Positions 34,227 to 35,416 of a stretch of 35,416 nt of DNA are shown piece after piece. Below the pieces are notes generated by a model, which saw only the letters and a list, made by a program, of their open reading frames with translations, was not told the DNA's origin and ran no database searches. Where the stretch lies: contig CAYORM010000027.1 of NCBI GenBank assembly GCA_964406375.1, positions 1-35,416 on the forward strand, written 5' to 3'. This DNA is from CAYORM01 sp964406375 (GTDB taxonomy: Bacteria; Pseudomonadota; Alphaproteobacteria; DSM-16000; Inquilinaceae). Position numbers and translations under genes: made by a program. How positions within the stretch are numbered: the stretch's first letter is position 1; each line of letters opens with the position of its first letter.

Positions 34227-34757
34227 ATGGCGACGCTCGTCTTCGGCATGAACCAGTCACTGGACGGCTATGTCGACCATGATGCCTTCGCACCGGGTCC
34301 CGCGCTGTTCCGTCACTGGATAGAGCATGTCCGTGATCTCACCGGCAGCGTTTATGGCCGCCGCATGTATGAGATCATGCGCTATTGGGACGAGGACCGC
34401 CCCGATTGGGGGCCGGAGCGCCGCGAATTCGCTGCGGCGTGGCGCCGTCAGCCGAAATGGGTGGTGTCGAGAACGTTGAGGACGGTCGGCCCCAACGCCA
34501 CACTGTTCTCAGGCGACCTCGAGGCGGTGATACGCGACCTGAAGGCCCGGCTCGACGGCGAGATCGCTGTTTCCGGACCGAACCTGGCGCAACGTCTGGC
34601 GGAGCTCGGACTGATCGATGAGTATCGCCTCTATCTCCATCCGGTCGTGCTCGGCAGCGGCCAGCCCTTCTTCGCCGGCACGCGCCCCCCGCTCCGGCTC
34701 GTATCCCACGAGACGATCGGCGAGGATGTGGTCAGGTTGACTTACGTTGCGCTCTGA
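34227..34757 (+). CDS. Dihydrofolate reductase-family protein (RibD C-terminal domain)
   Basis: This 176-residue protein begins MATLVFGMNQSLDGYVDHDA and has GSVYGRRMYE, AVSGPNLAQRLAELGLIDEY and PVVLGSGQPFF, the usual pattern of RibD_C/DHFR-like single-domain proteins. These bind NADPH and are related to pyrimidine reductases of riboflavin synthesis, but most stand-alone members have no known substrate. It is separated from the catabolic operon by 318 bases and is the last GC-rich gene before the composition drops. Confidence 0.88.
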   Translation: MATLVFGMNQSLDGYVDHDAFAPGPALFRHWIEHVRDLTGSVYGRRMYEIMRYWDEDRPDWGPERREFAAAWRRQPKWVVSRTLRTVGPNATLFSGDLEAVIRDLKARLDGEIAVSGPNLAQRLAELGLIDEYRLYLHPVVLGSGQPFFAGTRPPLRLVSHETIGEDVVRLTYVAL

Positions 34758-35416
34758 CAGTGCTGTCTGCCGAATATCCTCTGGCTAAGTGTCTAGCTCC
34801 CGGTACTCGTTTGTCATTGGATTCCACAGAACTAATGACCATTCAGCGCCTGTTGTCTCCACATCATCGTGTAGAATATATCCGCGTCCGCCGATATCGC
34901 GGTATGAATATTCGATCCGAAAATCGTTCTCGTTCAATCGAACGATATGCGGTTCAAGAATCTTTCGAACAATATTCCTTCCGTGCTTTTCTACCATTAT
35001 GCCGGTGCCGGGACGATGCACTCTTATCCAACCATGTTCTCTATTGTCGTCCGTCGCGTTAGAAGTAGTGATATCAGGCTCGCGGTATTCATTCGTGTCT
35101 GGATTCCAGAGAACGTACGACCAGTCTTCTCCGGCAATATAATATGAATATGTCTGGATAACATAGTGTAATACCTCTTCTGAAAGTCGGGCGGGCTACA
35201 ATCAAACTTCGAGCGCCTTCGGAACGCAGACACGAAGCCAATGGCGCCCGCCTCTCTGGTAGAGAACTCTAGGTTTCGCCACGTCATCCATTCCCGCACC
35301 ATTAGCACGGTTCGCCTGCGGACTTGTACAGCGAAAACGTACAGACAGTCGCTCCCGACACGTCAAAGCTCAAGGAAATCCGTGAGTTTCAGCATCTTGG
35401 AAGGAGCATGGCGGAG
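34758..35416. other. AT-richer, gene-poor right end
   Basis: G+C drops visibly from about 34780 onward compared with everything since 600. Apart from the degraded repeat-bearing frame described separately (34785-35195), I see no intact gene. A 95-codon open frame (35024-35308, minus) overlaps it in another frame. The composition suggests acquired DNA. Confidence 0.5.
34785..35195 (-). pseudogene. Unrecognised repeat-containing protein, probably a C-terminal remnant
   Basis: One minus-strand frame is open from after a TAG (35196-35198) to a TAG at 34785-34787, about 136 residues, but has no ATG. The only plausible start inside is GTG 35021. It contains two related segments, GEDWSYVLWNPDTNEYREPD (encoded in 35070-35135) and GAEWSLVLWNPMTNEYRELD (34788-34853), 94 residues apart. 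A repeat conserved at protein level in this frame, with third-position changes between copies, shows the frame was once coding. An upstream frame (to 35308) might be its displaced N-terminal part. I do not recognise the family. The codon use and G+C are unlike the neighbours. Confidence 0.5.

Noticed and set aside
33943..34293. 116-codon minus-strand frame in the gap before the DHFR-like gene
   Set aside because: Composition is typical of a shadow frame, it overlaps the start of the real gene, and it has no domain.
35408..35416. ATG after AAGGAG at the right edge as a gene start
   Set aside because: Only one base separates the purine run from the ATG, and too little sequence follows to judge; a tRNA end is an equally good reading.
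1..35416. CRISPR arrays, insertion sequences, phage structural genes, riboswitches
   Set aside because: No regularly spaced repeats, transposase or phage motifs, or recognisable riboswitch cores were seen anywhere in the window.

Overview
The window is GC-rich DNA (by eye about two thirds G+C) with tightly packed operons, GTG/TTG starts and an alphaproteobacterial-type initiator tRNA remnant. It most likely comes from an alphaproteobacterium of the Rhizobiales/Rhodospirillales kind. Almost all of it is catabolic and transport genes. Both ends are visibly lower in G+C and look like foreign or degraded DNA.

Layout. (1) Bases 1-593: the N-terminal part of a small HTH protein on the minus strand, about 330 bases with no convincing gene, then the 3' half of an initiator tRNA-fMet with its terminator. 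This is the typical scar of integration into a tRNA gene, so DNA to the left is probably a mobile island. (2) Bases 745-9254: gntR (FCD type) and an IlvD/Edd-type sugar-acid dehydratase on the minus strand, divergent from a complete branched-chain (Liv-type) ABC transporter and a Cys/Cys proline-racemase-family enzyme. (3) Bases 9306-19091: a polar amino-acid ABC transporter ending in a second, Ser/Cys proline-racemase paralogue (minus), divergent from hyuA-hyuB-sugar isomerase-SDR (plus). (4) Bases 19151-25964: an AroE-like dehydrogenase (minus) divergent from an aberrant enolase, glycerate 2-kinase, 4-OT tautomerase, FAD D-amino-acid dehydrogenase, a third Ser/Cys proline-racemase paralogue and an atypical SDR. 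(5) Bases 26095-33908: a separate sugar-acid module with a LacI regulator, enolase-superfamily dehydratase, ribose-type ABC transporter and lactonase-type amidohydrolase. (6) Bases 33909-35416: a gap, a RibD/DHFR-like gene, then AT-richer DNA with a degraded repeat-containing reading frame.

The main result is regulatory. The three divergent promoter regions in parts 2-4 carry four copies of the palindrome TGTCGACA, which matches the GTM-KAC consensus of FCD-type GntR operators. Each copy has a second GTC-GAC-like box exactly 11 bp further on, and each lies near a TTGAC(A/C) -35 box. I infer that the local GntR protein governs nearly the whole 1.7-26 kb region as one dispersed catabolic regulon. 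It has two amino-acid-type importers and enzymes able to epimerise or dehydrate, oxidise, open and phosphorylate a cyclic or hydroxylated amino-acid-like substrate.

The substrate cannot be fixed from sequence. The usual trans-4-hydroxyproline genes (DapA-like deaminase, ketoglutarate-semialdehyde dehydrogenase) are absent. The enolase, the AroE-like enzyme and one SDR each lack substrate-binding or catalytic residues of their families. Together this suggests an undescribed pathway rather than a known one.
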